Origin: Micromonospora thermarum
GTDB taxonomy: Bacteria; Actinomycetota; Actinomycetes; Mycobacteriales; Micromonosporaceae
NCBI RefSeq assembly: GCF_012034245.1
Contig: NZ_JAATEO010000009.1
Span: forward strand, 1 to 64,000
Direction of reading: 5' to 3'
Length of the DNA: 64,000 nucleotides
Shown here: in pieces, positions 35,604 through 43,677 of the stretch
Layout of the letters: every line of letters starts with the position of its first letter
How positions within the stretch are numbered: the stretch's first letter is position 1
Notes under the pieces: model-generated
The model's input: only the letters and a program-made list of their open reading frames with translations
Told to the model about the DNA's origin: nothing
The model's database searches: none
Program-made: the position numbers and the translations under genes

Positions 35604-38297
35604 ATGCGGGAGTCGACCAGCCAGAAACCCCCCACCCGGGACCGGCTGCCGATCGGCGGGTGGGAGTTCCTCGCGCTGCTCGCGCGCCTGCTGCCCCGGC
35701 CGCGCCGGGGCGACCGCCGGCTTCCGGTGCTCTGGCTCGTCCGTCCGCCCGGCACGCCCGACGTGCTGGCGCTCGTCCGTCGGTTCCTCGGGCAGGGCCC
35801 CCGACGGCGCGTGCCGCACGCCGTCATCGACGCCGCCGCGCAGCCTCCCGGCACCGAGGTCCCCGCGCTCCTGCGCGACCTGCACCGGCAACTCTCGCTG
35901 GAGGCCTTCGGCACGGCCCGGCTCCGGTTCCGGCACTACCCGCTCGCCGACTGGCTGATGCAGCAGAGCCTCAGCGTCGGGCTGGACGCCGACGAGGGCC
36001 GTTCCGCGCTGGTCCGCCGGCTGCGCGACCGTCGCGGGCCACGCGGCGCCGCCGAGCCCCTGCCCGCCGGCGGGGACACCGTGTCGATCGCCTCGCACGT
36101 GCTGCTCTGGCTGGTCCGCCGGGCCGTCCCCGGGGCGGTGTTCCGGCTCGCCGTCTCCGGTCGGGTGCCCGTGATCGGCCGGCACTACCGCTGGTTCATG
36201 CGCCAGCAGTACCTGGCGCCACGGCAGTCGGTCACCTTTCTCGGCTTCGCCGAACGGCTCACCGCCGGGTGGCGCGACGGGGAGCAGCCCGACCAGGTCA
36301 ACAAGCTGCTGCTGCACGCGTTCCTGGAGGACCTGCGCCAGGCGTACCGGCGGCGGCCGTGGCGTCCGGCCGACTGGCGTCGCACCGCGTACCCGGTGCT
36401 GCTGCTCGACAACGTCGCCCCCGGCAACCTCGGGCACGTGCTGGTCTGCCTGCTGACCGACGTCCGCAACGAGACCGGGCGCAACGACCCGCTGCTCGTG
36501 GTCGCGGCCGGCGACGAACCCCCGGCGGAGCTGACCGAGCCGCACCCCCTCGACGAGGCCGACGAGGCGTACGACGAATGGTCCGCGGCCCTGCCCGAGA
36601 TGCGCCGGCTGCGCCGGGCGGCGGCCTGGCTGGTGGTGCTTCGGCCCGATCCGGTCGAGACCGGCCCGCCGCCGCGCGGCGGCCTGCGCCCGTTCAGCGC
36701 GCCCGAGCCGCCCTGGTGGTCCCGCCGGTTCCTGCCGGCGGCGCTGGCCGTGGTGCTGGTCGCCACCGGTGGCGCCTGGGCCGGCACCCGGTGGGGCACC
36801 GGCTGCCACCCGTCGCTGAGCGGCGGGCGGGTCGCGGTCGAGCTGGTCGACGGCGAGTGCGTCGGCTACAGCGACAGCGCGGCCCAACTGTTCAACGACG
36901 ACCCCGGCCAGGATCGGCTGCGCGCGGTCCAGGAGCGCATCTTCGCCCAGAACCGGGCCGCCGAGGAGGTGTGGCGGCGCAGCGATCGCCGCCGTCCCTA
37001 CCTGACCCTGGTCTACTTCGGCACCCTCACCGGCAACCGCACCCGGGCCGACGAGGAGTCCTACGTGTCCGAACGCGAGGAACTGGAGGGGATGGCGACC
37101 GCCCAGTACGCGCTGCTCAAGGAGTCGGCCGGCGCGGACGGCGCCGCGCTGCTGCGCGTCGTCGTCGCCAACGGCGGCCGGCAGATGCGGCACGCCGACC
37201 GGGCGGTCGCGATGCTCGCCGACCTCGCCCGCGACGATCCCACGGTGCTCGGCGTGGTCGGCATGGTGGAGAGCCGCGCCAGCACCGCGCGGGCCCTCGC
37301 CGAGCTCAACCGGGTCGGCCTGCCGGTCCTCGCACCCACCCTGTCGGCCGACCGGATGGACGCCAACTCGCGCCTCTACCTCCAGGTCAGCGCGCCCAAC
37401 ACCGACCAGGTGCGGATGGTCGAGGCGTACGCCCGGCAGGTGCTCAAGGTCGACGAGGCGCACGTCTACTGGACGACCGGGGAGGGCAGCTCCTTCGAGA
37501 AGGATCTCTACGTGAACACCCTCGTCGACGGCCTGAAGGAGCGCTTCGGTGCGCGGCTCACCCGGCTGGAGGAGTGGCGCACCGGCAAGCGGCTCACCGC
37601 CGAGTGCGGCTACGACGGCCTGCTCTTCTTCGCCGGCCGCTGGTCGGAGTTCGACGGCTTCCTGCGCGCCCTGCGCGAGTGCGGCGACAACCCGCCCCGG
37701 CACCTCGTCGGCGACGACTCGGTCAACCGCTACATCGCCAACCCCGGGCTGCGCGCCGCCGCCCCCGGCAACATCCCCGTCACGTACGTGTCGAAGGCGT
37801 CGCTGGGCACCTGCGCGGCGTTGCGGGCCGCGCAGCAACGGCGCGACGAGGCCCGGGCGAGCTTCCTGACCTGGATCCAGGCCGACGACCTGCTCGACCC
37901 GCCGCGCTGCCGCCCCGACCGGCCGCACCCCGTCGGCGAGCGGGTGAGCCTCGCGTACGACGCGGCGATGATGATGGTCCGCGCGGTGGAGAGCCTCGCG
38001 GCGCGGCTGCACCACGCCGACGCGGGGCAGCGGTGGGAGCCGACGGCGGTCAACCCGGTCGGCGTGCACGCCGAGGTGCTGCGGCAGAACGCCGGCACCG
38101 GCTACCCGGGGGTGTCCGGCCTGATCCGGTACCCGCCCGACTCCGGCGAGCCGGTCGACAAGCGGCTCGCGTTGCTGCGGGTCGAGCGGGTGCCCGACGT
38201 GGCCGCCGAGCCGGTCGAGGTCTGGCACTGCGGCGCCGCCGACCGTCCCACCCCGACGCCCGCCCCGTGCGCGGCCACCGGGTCGCCCCCGCGCTGA
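35604..38297 (+). CDS. Transmembrane receptor-like protein: degenerate P-loop-like cytoplasmic half plus periplasmic-binding-protein-like ectodomain
   Basis: The 897-residue protein has three parts. Residues 1 to about 370 are cytoplasmic and resemble a STAND/AAA-type NTPase that has lost a proper Walker A (LPVLWLVRPPGTPDVLALV stands where it should be), while VLLLDNVAPGN and LLVVAAGDE look like Walker B and sensor strands. A single TM helix follows at about 376-396 (FLPAALAVVLVATGGAWAG). Residues 400-897 are extracellular and resemble a type I periplasmic binding protein of the branched-chain amino acid kind (RPYLTLVYFGTLTGN, VLGVVGMVESRASTARALAE, LPVLAPTLSADRM). ATG 35604 has GGAGGT upstream. 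It heads a cassette with an FtsK-like ATPase. The function is unknown; ligand sensing across the membrane is inferred. Confidence 0.75.
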   Translation: MRESTSQKPPTRDRLPIGGWEFLALLARLLPRPRRGDRRLPVLWLVRPPGTPDVLALVRRFLGQGPRRRVPHAVIDAAAQPPGTEVPALLRDLHRQLSLEAFGTARLRFRHYPLADWLMQQSLSVGLDADEGRSALVRRLRDRRGPRGAAEPLPAGGDTVSIASHVLLWLVRRAVPGAVFRLAVSGRVPVIGRHYRWFMRQQYLAPRQSVTFLGFAERLTAGWRDGEQPDQVNKLLLHAFLEDLRQAYRRRPWRPADWRRTAYPVLLLDNVAPGNLGHVLVCLLTDVRNETGRNDPLLVVAAGDEPPAELTEPHPLDEADEAYDEWSAALPEMRRLRRAAAWLVVLRPDPVETGPPPRGGLRPFSAPEPPWWSRRFLPAALAVVLVATGGAWAGTRWGTGCHPSLSGGRVAVELVDGECVGYSDSAAQLFNDDPGQDRLRAVQERIFAQNRAAEEVWRRSDRRRPYLTLVYFGTLTGNRTRADEESYVSEREELEGMATAQYALLKESAGADGAALLRVVVANGGRQMRHADRAVAMLADLARDDPTVLGVVGMVESRASTARALAELNRVGLPVLAPTLSADRMDANSRLYLQVSAPNTDQVRMVEAYARQVLKVDEAHVYWTTGEGSSFEKDLYVNTLVDGLKERFGARLTRLEEWRTGKRLTAECGYDGLLFFAGRWSEFDGFLRALRECGDNPPRHLVGDDSVNRYIANPGLRAAAPGNIPVTYVSKASLGTCAALRAAQQRRDEARASFLTWIQADDLLDPPRCRPDRPHPVGERVSLAYDAAMMMVRAVESLAARLHHADAGQRWEPTAVNPVGVHAEVLRQNAGTGYPGVSGLIRYPPDSGEPVDKRLALLRVERVPDVAAEPVEVWHCGAADRPTPTPAPCAATGSPPR

Positions 38298-38473
38298 CCG
38301 GCGTGTCGCGTCGCGTTCGGACTGTCCCGGCGTCCCCGGGGTCGGTTAGGGTTCTCGGCGGACCAGGCCGTGCCTCGAAGCCACCGCCCCGCCGCGCCGT
38401 GCGCCCCTCGGGCCACGCGGCGGGAGGTGGGGACACGGCCTGACAGGGCGAGGCGACGGGAGCGGCAACGAGG

Positions 38474-41137
38474 GTGGGCAGGCTCGCGTCGGCGTACGGC
38501 CAGGCGGTCGCGGCCCACCGCGCGGCCCGCGCGCACCTCGACACCGCCCGCCGGGCCCTCGGCGCGGCCCCGGCCCCGGCCGCCCCGGCGGGAGCCGCCG
38601 ACCTGCTCGCGCGCCTCGCCCAGCTCGGCGACGCCCTCGCCACGCCCACCCCCGGCGCCACCCCGCTCGCGGCGGGCCCGGTGCCGGTCCGCCTCGGCGA
38701 CGCCGACACGGCGGGCGGCGCCTTCCCGGTCGTCGTCCCGCTGGGCAGCGGCCACCACCTCGCGGTCGACACCGACGCCCGCGACCCCCGGGTCGCCGGT
38801 CTGCTGCGCGCCGTCGTGCTCCGCCTGCTCGCCACCGCCCCGCCCGGCGGGGTCCGGGTCGCCGGCCTCGACACCGCCGCGCTCGGCGCCACCTTCGGGC
38901 CGCTGCGCCCGCTCGTCGACGCCGGCGTGCTCGACCCGCCGGCGACCACCGAGGCCGAGGCCGGCGCGCTGCTCGACGCCGCCGAGGCGCACGCCCGCGC
39001 GGCCCGTGCCGTCGACCGCCCGGACCAGGAGCTGCTGCTCGTGGTCGCCGCGTCCCTGCCGCCACCCCGGGAGGCCGCCCGCCTCGCCGCGCTCACCCAC
39101 GCCGGCCCGGCCGCCGCGGTGTGCGTCCTTTTCGCCGGGAGCGGGGCACCGGCCCTCGGCGCGACGACCAGCGTCCGGCTCACCGGGGAGCACGCCCACG
39201 TGGGCGACCCGCCCGGTGACCCGTTCAGCGTCGACGGCACCGGCCTGGCCGCCCCGGTACGCCTCGACGGCGACCCGCCGGCCGCGTCCGTGGCCGCCCT
39301 CGCCGGGCACCTGGGCGCCGCCGTCCGGCACGGCGCGACGGTGCGCTTCGCCGATCTGCTGCCCGAGCGGCGGTGGGCGGAGTCGTCCGCCGCCGGGCTG
39401 CGCACGGTCGTCGGCCGGGCCGGCCGCGACCCGGTCACCGTCGCGTTCGACGACGCCACTCCACACTGGCTGGTCGGCGGCCGCACCGGCGCCGGCAAGA
39501 CGGTCTTCCTCCTCGACGTCCTGTACGGGCTGGCCGCCCGCTACTCCCCGGCCGAGCTCCAGCTCTACCTGCTCGACTTCAAGGAGGGGGTGAGCTTCAC
39601 CGAGTTCGTCCCCACCGGCCGGGACCCGTCCTGGCTGCCGCACGCGCGGGCGGTCGGCATCGAATCCGACCGGGAGTACGGCGTCGCGGTCCTCCGCGAG
39701 CTGCGCCGGGAACTGCACCGCCGGGCCACCGCGTTCAAGCGGCACGGCGTCACCAAACTCGCCGACCTGCCCCGGGAGACGCCATTGCCCCGGGTCGTCG
39801 CGGTGGTCGACGAGTTCCACGTGCTGCTCGCCGGCAACGACCCGCTCGCCCGCGAGTCGGTCGACCTGCTGGAGGAGCTGGCCCGCAAGGGCCGCTCGTA
39901 CGGCGTACACCTGGTGCTCGCCAGCCAGAGCACGACGGGCATCGAGGCCCTCTACGGCCGGGCGGAGGCGATCTTCGGGCAGTTCGCCCTGCGGGTGGCG
40001 CTGCCCGGCGGTGGCGGCGTGCTCGACCCGCTGAACGACTCCGCCGCCACCCTGCCGGTCGGGTCCGCCGTGCTCAACACCGCCGCCGGGGCGGCCGGCG
40101 CCGACACCGTCGTCCGCTTCCCCGACGCCCACGCGGCCGCCGCCGACCTGGCCCGGCTGCGCCACGAGCTGTGGGAGGCCCGCCCGTCCGGCGCGCGGCC
40201 CCCGTCGGTCTTCAAGGGGTACGACACCGCGCGGGTGGAGGACGACCCCACATTCACCGGGCTGCGTCCCGGTGGCCGCCGCCCGCTCGCCCTGGTCGGC
40301 CGCACGGTCGACGTGGACGGCACGTCGGCGCTGTTCCTGATGGACAGCACCCCCGGCCGGCACCTGGCGGTCGTGGGCACGTCCGTCGCCGCCGCCGAGG
40401 TGCTGCGCGCGGCCACCCTCAGCCTGGCCCGCCAGCACAACCCCGGTGACGCGCGGTTCCTGCTCGCCTCCCTCGTCACCGCCGCCGCCCCGGCCGTCGA
40501 CGACACCGCCGACGTGCTCGCCGCCGCCGGCCACCCGGTCGAACGCCTCGACGCCCAGGCGCTGCGGGACCGGCTCGCCGTGCTCGCCGACGCGCCGTCG
40601 GCCACCGACAGCACGGACCAGCCGGCAACGGCCGGCGATGCTGCCCAGCCCGGGGCGACGGGTGGCGCTGGCGGGCCGGCGTCGGCCGGTGGTGCCGACC
40701 GACAGGGGGTGACCGGTGGCGCGGCCCGGCCGGGGGCGGCGGCCGGCACCGCCCGGACCTATCTCGTCGTGTTCGGGATGGACGCCGCGACCAGCGTGCT
40801 CGCGGCCGCCGACCCGACGACCTTCCGCAGCGGTCACGACGACCTGCGGCAGGTGCTCCGGCAGGGGCCCGGGCAGGGAGTGCACCTGCTCGGCTGGTGG
40901 CGCGGCCTGCGCCGGCTCGCCGACGACCTCGGCGGTACGCACAACCGCGACGACGTGGCCTGCCTCGTCGCCCTGAACGTGCCCGGCGCCGACCTCGGGC
41001 TGCACCTCGGCGTGCCCGACCTGAGCTACCAACCCCGCGCCGACCGGGCACTGCTGGTCGACCGGCACGACCACCGCACCCGGCTGATCGTGCCGTTCGC
41101 CCGGGCCGGCCAGCCCGACGACGACGGGGAGGGCTGA
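38474..41137 (+). CDS. FtsK/SpoIIIE (EccC-like) domain ATPase
   Basis: The 887-residue protein has a coiled N-terminus (residues 1-55), a 280-residue region without clear motifs, then an FtsK/HerA-type ATPase with Walker A GGRTGAGKT (Lys342), Walker B VVAVVDEFHVL (Asp446, Glu447) and the sensor LASQS. A second, degenerate ATPase-like domain follows from about residue 600; its P-loop position reads GRHLAVVGTSVAAAEVL with no Lys. It is interrupted by a Gly/Ala/Thr-rich linker (about 710-765). No TM helix is seen. The tandem intact/degenerate pattern recalls EccC of type VII secretion, but no WXG100 gene is nearby. GTG 38474 is the start; a TAGGGT box lies at 38347-38352. Confidence 0.85.
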   Translation: MGRLASAYGQAVAAHRAARAHLDTARRALGAAPAPAAPAGAADLLARLAQLGDALATPTPGATPLAAGPVPVRLGDADTAGGAFPVVVPLGSGHHLAVDTDARDPRVAGLLRAVVLRLLATAPPGGVRVAGLDTAALGATFGPLRPLVDAGVLDPPATTEAEAGALLDAAEAHARAARAVDRPDQELLLVVAASLPPPREAARLAALTHAGPAAAVCVLFAGSGAPALGATTSVRLTGEHAHVGDPPGDPFSVDGTGLAAPVRLDGDPPAASVAALAGHLGAAVRHGATVRFADLLPERRWAESSAAGLRTVVGRAGRDPVTVAFDDATPHWLVGGRTGAGKTVFLLDVLYGLAARYSPAELQLYLLDFKEGVSFTEFVPTGRDPSWLPHARAVGIESDREYGVAVLRELRRELHRRATAFKRHGVTKLADLPRETPLPRVVAVVDEFHVLLAGNDPLARESVDLLEELARKGRSYGVHLVLASQSTTGIEALYGRAEAIFGQFALRVALPGGGGVLDPLNDSAATLPVGSAVLNTAAGAAGADTVVRFPDAHAAAADLARLRHELWEARPSGARPPSVFKGYDTARVEDDPTFTGLRPGGRRPLALVGRTVDVDGTSALFLMDSTPGRHLAVVGTSVAAAEVLRAATLSLARQHNPGDARFLLASLVTAAAPAVDDTADVLAAAGHPVERLDAQALRDRLAVLADAPSATDSTDQPATAGDAAQPGATGGAGGPASAGGADRQGVTGGAARPGAAAGTARTYLVVFGMDAATSVLAAADPTTFRSGHDDLRQVLRQGPGQGVHLLGWWRGLRRLADDLGGTHNRDDVACLVALNVPGADLGLHLGVPDLSYQPRADRALLVDRHDHRTRLIVPFARAGQPDDDGEG

Positions 41138-41139
41138 GC

Positions 41140-41979
41140 GTGGCCACCTTCGCCGACTACGCCGCGCTGGCCCGGCTGCTCGCGGAGCAGCGCCGCGCCG
41201 GCGAGCAGGGCGCCGCCGTGGAGGCGGAGCGCCGGCGCAACCTGCACGCCGCCGTCGACTCCCTCCAGCACCGGCTCACCGCCCAGGGGCAGCGCCTCGA
41301 CCACCTCGGCCGCGCCATCGGCGCCGCGCACCCCACCGACGAGGTACCGCCCCACCCGGCACCGCCGGGCGCTTCGGGGTCCTCGTCCGGTCCCGCGTCG
41401 TCGACCGGGCACCCCGGCACGCACCACGAACCGGGGGAGGGGCAGTCCGGCGGCGCAGCCGCCGTGCCGGGGCGGCCGGGTGTCGGGGCGTACTCCCAGG
41501 GTCGTGAGACGGCGCTGGCGGTGCCGGCGGCGGGCGCGGTGCCCGGGCCTCGTGCGGGGGAGGTTGACCCGGCGGCGGAGCTGGAGCTGGCGCGGCGCTA
41601 CGCCGACGAGGCCGACCGGCAGGGGCACCAGGCCGAGCTGCTGGCCCAGCGACCCCCGCTGCTGCCGACCTGGTCACCGGTGGCGCGGGCGCTAGCCGTG
41701 TACCTGGGCTGCGCCGCCGTCGGCGTGCTGCTCATGCTGGTCATGGTGCTCGCGTCCGGCGTCGGGGTGGTCGACCTCGGCACCCTGTACGCGTGGATGT
41801 GCGCGGGGCTGCCCGCCGTGTCGCTGATCGCGGGCTGGCTGGTGCTCGGCCGCTGGGGGAGGCCGCCGATGGTCGCCGGGACGCCGCCCCGCTACCCGGT
41901 GCTGGGCATCCTGGTCTGCTTCCTCGCCCTGCCGCTGGCCTACTGCGGCTACCTGCTGCTCTTCCGCGCCGTCTTCTGA
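41140..41979 (+). CDS. Coiled-coil protein with three C-terminal membrane helices, unknown function
   Basis: The 279-residue protein starts MATFADYAALARLLAEQRRA, with a helical, probably coiled-coil N-terminus (residues 1-65). A Pro/Gly/Ser-rich linker (70-140) is followed by a second charged helix (145-175). Three hydrophobic segments end the protein (about 185-210, 217-235 and 255-277). GTG 41140 lies two bases after the FtsK-like gene, so the two are almost certainly cotranslated, and it may anchor that ATPase to the membrane. No known family is recognised. A terminator follows. Confidence 0.75.
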   Translation: MATFADYAALARLLAEQRRAGEQGAAVEAERRRNLHAAVDSLQHRLTAQGQRLDHLGRAIGAAHPTDEVPPHPAPPGASGSSSGPASSTGHPGTHHEPGEGQSGGAAAVPGRPGVGAYSQGRETALAVPAAGAVPGPRAGEVDPAAELELARRYADEADRQGHQAELLAQRPPLLPTWSPVARALAVYLGCAAVGVLLMLVMVLASGVGVVDLGTLYAWMCAGLPAVSLIAGWLVLGRWGRPPMVAGTPPRYPVLGILVCFLALPLAYCGYLLLFRAVF

Positions 41980-42001
41980 GCGGTCCGCCAGCGGAAGATT
42001 T

Positions 42002-42026
42002 CGGCCCCTGGAGGGGCCGCTTCTTT
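42002..42026 (+). terminator. Rho-independent terminator with T-rich tail
   Basis: CGGCCCC (42002-42008) pairs with GGGGCCG (42013-42019) over a TGGA tetraloop, followed by CTTCTTT. It ends the receptor/FtsK/membrane-protein unit 22 bases after its last stop. Confidence 0.8.
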
Positions 42027-42038
42027 CCACGGCCTGTC

Positions 42039-42044
42039 TAGGGT
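42039..42044 (+). promoter_or_regulatory. -10 box of a leaderless promoter for the 140-aa protein
   Basis: TAGGGT lies 7 nt before GTG 42052, directly after the terminator of the preceding unit. Confidence 0.5.
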
Positions 42045-42051
42045 GGACAGC

Positions 42052-42474
42052 GTGACGGATGCGGTGCGTGACGGTGGTGTGCTCGACGGGTTCCACATCG
42101 GGTACGTGCCTGTCGGCGTCGGATCCGAGGTGTCCGACTTCGCCAGCGAGTGGGAGGACGTCCGCCTCGCCACCCGGGTCTGGGAGCGGCAGGTGACCGA
42201 CGGCTATCGGGTCGACCTGCGCGTCCACGTCCTGCGGGGTGACCGGCTCACCGACCTCGCCGCGCTGCGGGACTTCCTCGCCGAGTACCAGGAGCGCGAC
42301 CCGGCCTCGTGGGCCCCGACCGACTTCGCCCACGGCACGAGCCCGGGCGGGGTCACCGACGATCAGGCGTTCTGGCTCGTCGAACCCGGCGTCGCCGTGA
42401 CCGTGCTGGTCGACCCGGAGCGCGTGGACCGAGACCAGGTGGTCGCCACGGCGCTCAGCATCCGCCCGGTCTGA
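42052..42474 (+). CDS. Hypothetical protein, 140 aa
   Basis: A soluble alpha/beta protein starting MTDAVRDGGVLDGFHIGYVP, with ASEWEDVRLATRVWERQ and VAVTVLVDPERVDRDQVV. No signal peptide, membrane helix or known motif is seen. It follows the FtsK-like cassette on the same strand but after a terminator and with its own leaderless-type promoter, so it may be a separate unit. GTG 42052 is preferred over GTG 42043 because of the TAGGGT box. Confidence 0.7.
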   Translation: MTDAVRDGGVLDGFHIGYVPVGVGSEVSDFASEWEDVRLATRVWERQVTDGYRVDLRVHVLRGDRLTDLAALRDFLAEYQERDPASWAPTDFAHGTSPGGVTDDQAFWLVEPGVAVTVLVDPERVDRDQVVATALSIRPV

Positions 42475-42486
42475 CGCGCCGACACG

Positions 42487-42672
42487 TCAGCCCGTGTTCC
42501 TGACCCTGGCGGTCTTGACCAGTTGGGCGAAGCGCACGTCGGTACACGGGTAATCCTCGCCGCAGCCGCAGAGCCAGCGGGCCACCACGCGAGGCGGATG
42601 AGCGAAGAGGATGTCGTCGGCGTCCGCGACATCCTCGCCGGACGCCAGGGGGGTGGTGTCGTCGTTGTCCAC
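42487..42672 (-). CDS. Small hypothetical protein, 61 aa
   Basis: From GTG 42672, behind ACAGGAGCC, the product starts MDNDDTTPLASGEDVADADD and contains WLCGCGEDYPCTD, whose three cysteines could bind a metal. It is acidic at the N-terminus and basic at the C-terminus. It is divergent from a small GntR regulator and probably controlled by it. No family is recognised. Confidence 0.6.
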   Translation of the reverse strand: MDNDDTTPLASGEDVADADDILFAHPPRVVARWLCGCGEDYPCTDVRFAQLVKTARVRNTG

Positions 42673-42803
42673 GGCGGCTCCTGTCCGAGTCCGAGTCCTG
42701 CTGATGCCGATGCCGCTGTCGTGCGGCGGCCACGGCACGCCCGGCCGGCCCTACGGGTCGACCGACCGGACGCTCTGCGCGGTGGGGAAGGACCAACTCC
42801 AAG

Positions 42804-42919
42804 GGTGCTGACCAGGGAGTCGATCGATTCGGAGCCTAGGATAACAAGCTATCGCAGTCAAGCTATCACTTGCGATAACAAGGTGAACGGTGGTCGAATG
42901 ACGGTGCTGACCAGGGAGT
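42804..42919. promoter_or_regulatory. Repeat-rich control region of the small GntR regulator
   Basis: GGTGCTGACCAGGGAGT occurs twice, at 42804-42820 and 42903-42919; the second copy supplies the ribosome binding site of the regulator. Between them, in AT-rich DNA, GATAACAAG occurs twice (42840-42848 and 42874-42882), as do GCTATC words and a TATCGCA/TTGCGATA inverted repeat. Likely regulator binding sites. Confidence 0.6.
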
Positions 42920-42925
42920 ACCGCC

Positions 42926-43144
42926 ATGCCACCGAGCCCCAAGTGGGTTGAACTTGCTGAACACATCCGCAATCAGATCGCCTCGGGCGAGCTGTCGCCG
43001 GGCGAGAAGTTGCCGTCGACATCGCAGCTCTGCCAGATACATGGCGTCTCCGCGATCGTGGTCCGGAACGCGATGTTGACCCTCAAGGCGGAGGGCCTGG
43101 TGGTGGGTGTGCCCGGCGTGGGTGTGTTCGTCGCCGAGCGTTGA
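42926..43144 (+). CDS. Minimal GntR-family regulator (winged helix only)
   Basis: The 72-residue protein is a GntR DNA-binding domain and nothing else: ELAEHIRNQIASGELSPGEK, then LPSTSQLCQIHGVSAIVVRN and LKAEGLVVGVPGVGVFVAER. The ligand domain of normal GntR proteins is absent. Such short forms occur in actinobacterial plasmid and integrative-element control circuits and beside small genes. ATG 42926 has AGGGAG upstream. It is divergent from the 61-aa gene, and the repeat-rich region between them is its likely target. Confidence 0.85.
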   Translation: MPPSPKWVELAEHIRNQIASGELSPGEKLPSTSQLCQIHGVSAIVVRNAMLTLKAEGLVVGVPGVGVFVAER

Positions 43145-43178
43145 GGTCGCGCGGAATCGGTCCGGCGGGGCGGCCGCG

Positions 43179-43607
43179 TTAGGCGCGCTCCACGATCACC
43201 ACCGGGATCTCCCGGTCGGTGTCCTTCTGGTAGCGGGCGTAGGTCGGGAACACCGCCGTCATCAGCTCCCACAGCCGGGATCGCTCCTCGGCGGTGGCGG
43301 TCCGCGCCCGGGCGGGGAAGCGCTCCGCGCCGACCTGCACCTGGACCTCCGGGTCGTCCCGCAGGTTCAGGTACCAGTACGGGTGGTGGGCCGCCCCTCC
43401 GTTCGAGGCCACCAGCAGGTAGCGGTCGCCGTCGCGGCCGTAGATCAGGGCGGTGCGGCGCAGCGTGCCGGAGCGGCGGCCCCGGGTGGTGAGCAGCAGG
43501 GCGGGATAGCCGTGGAACGTGCCGCCGTCGGCGCCGTCGCTGGCGACGTACCGCCGGACATGGCTGGCGACCCACCCGACCGGACTGTCCTCGATCACCT
43601 CGCTCAT
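43179..43607 (-). CDS. Nitroreductase/deazaflavin (F420)-dependent oxidoreductase family protein (DDN-like)
   Basis: The 142-residue protein has the DDN-like split barrel: YPALLLTTRGRRSGTLRRTALIYG binds the F420 phosphate tail, and YLLVASNGGAAHHPYWYLNLRDDPEV is the family signature. It would use F420H2 to reduce an unknown substrate; F420 is common in actinomycetes. ATG 43607 is preceded by TACGCT 6 nt upstream (leaderless type). It is convergent with the GntR gene. Confidence 0.9.
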   Translation of the reverse strand: MSEVIEDSPVGWVASHVRRYVASDGADGGTFHGYPALLLTTRGRRSGTLRRTALIYGRDGDRYLLVASNGGAAHHPYWYLNLRDDPEVQVQVGAERFPARARTATAEERSRLWELMTAVFPTYARYQKDTDREIPVVIVERA

Positions 43608-43613
43608 CCCCGC

Positions 43614-43619
43614 AGCGTA
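43614..43619 (-). promoter_or_regulatory. -10 box of a leaderless promoter for the F420-type oxidoreductase
   Basis: TACGCT on the minus strand lies 6 nt before ATG 43607. Confidence 0.45.
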
Positions 43620-43677
43620 GCCGCTTCGGCGCGGCGGCAGATCCTCCAAGATCGCTCTCGCCGGCGCGGCGGACGCT

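Noticed and set aside
35475..38228. Open frame of about 900 codons antisense to the receptor-like gene
   Set aside because: Low-complexity His/Arg/Gly-rich product, whereas the plus-strand frame has a ribosome binding site, TM helix and domain motifs.
38474..41979. FtsK-like cassette as a type VII secretion or conjugation locus
   Set aside because: No WXG100/Esx, EccB, EccD, EccE, mycosin, relaxase or replication gene lies nearby.
42002..42026. Small hairpin after the membrane protein as part of a riboswitch for the next gene
   Set aside because: The next gene has its own -10 box 3-prime of the hairpin, so the hairpin belongs to the upstream unit as a terminator.
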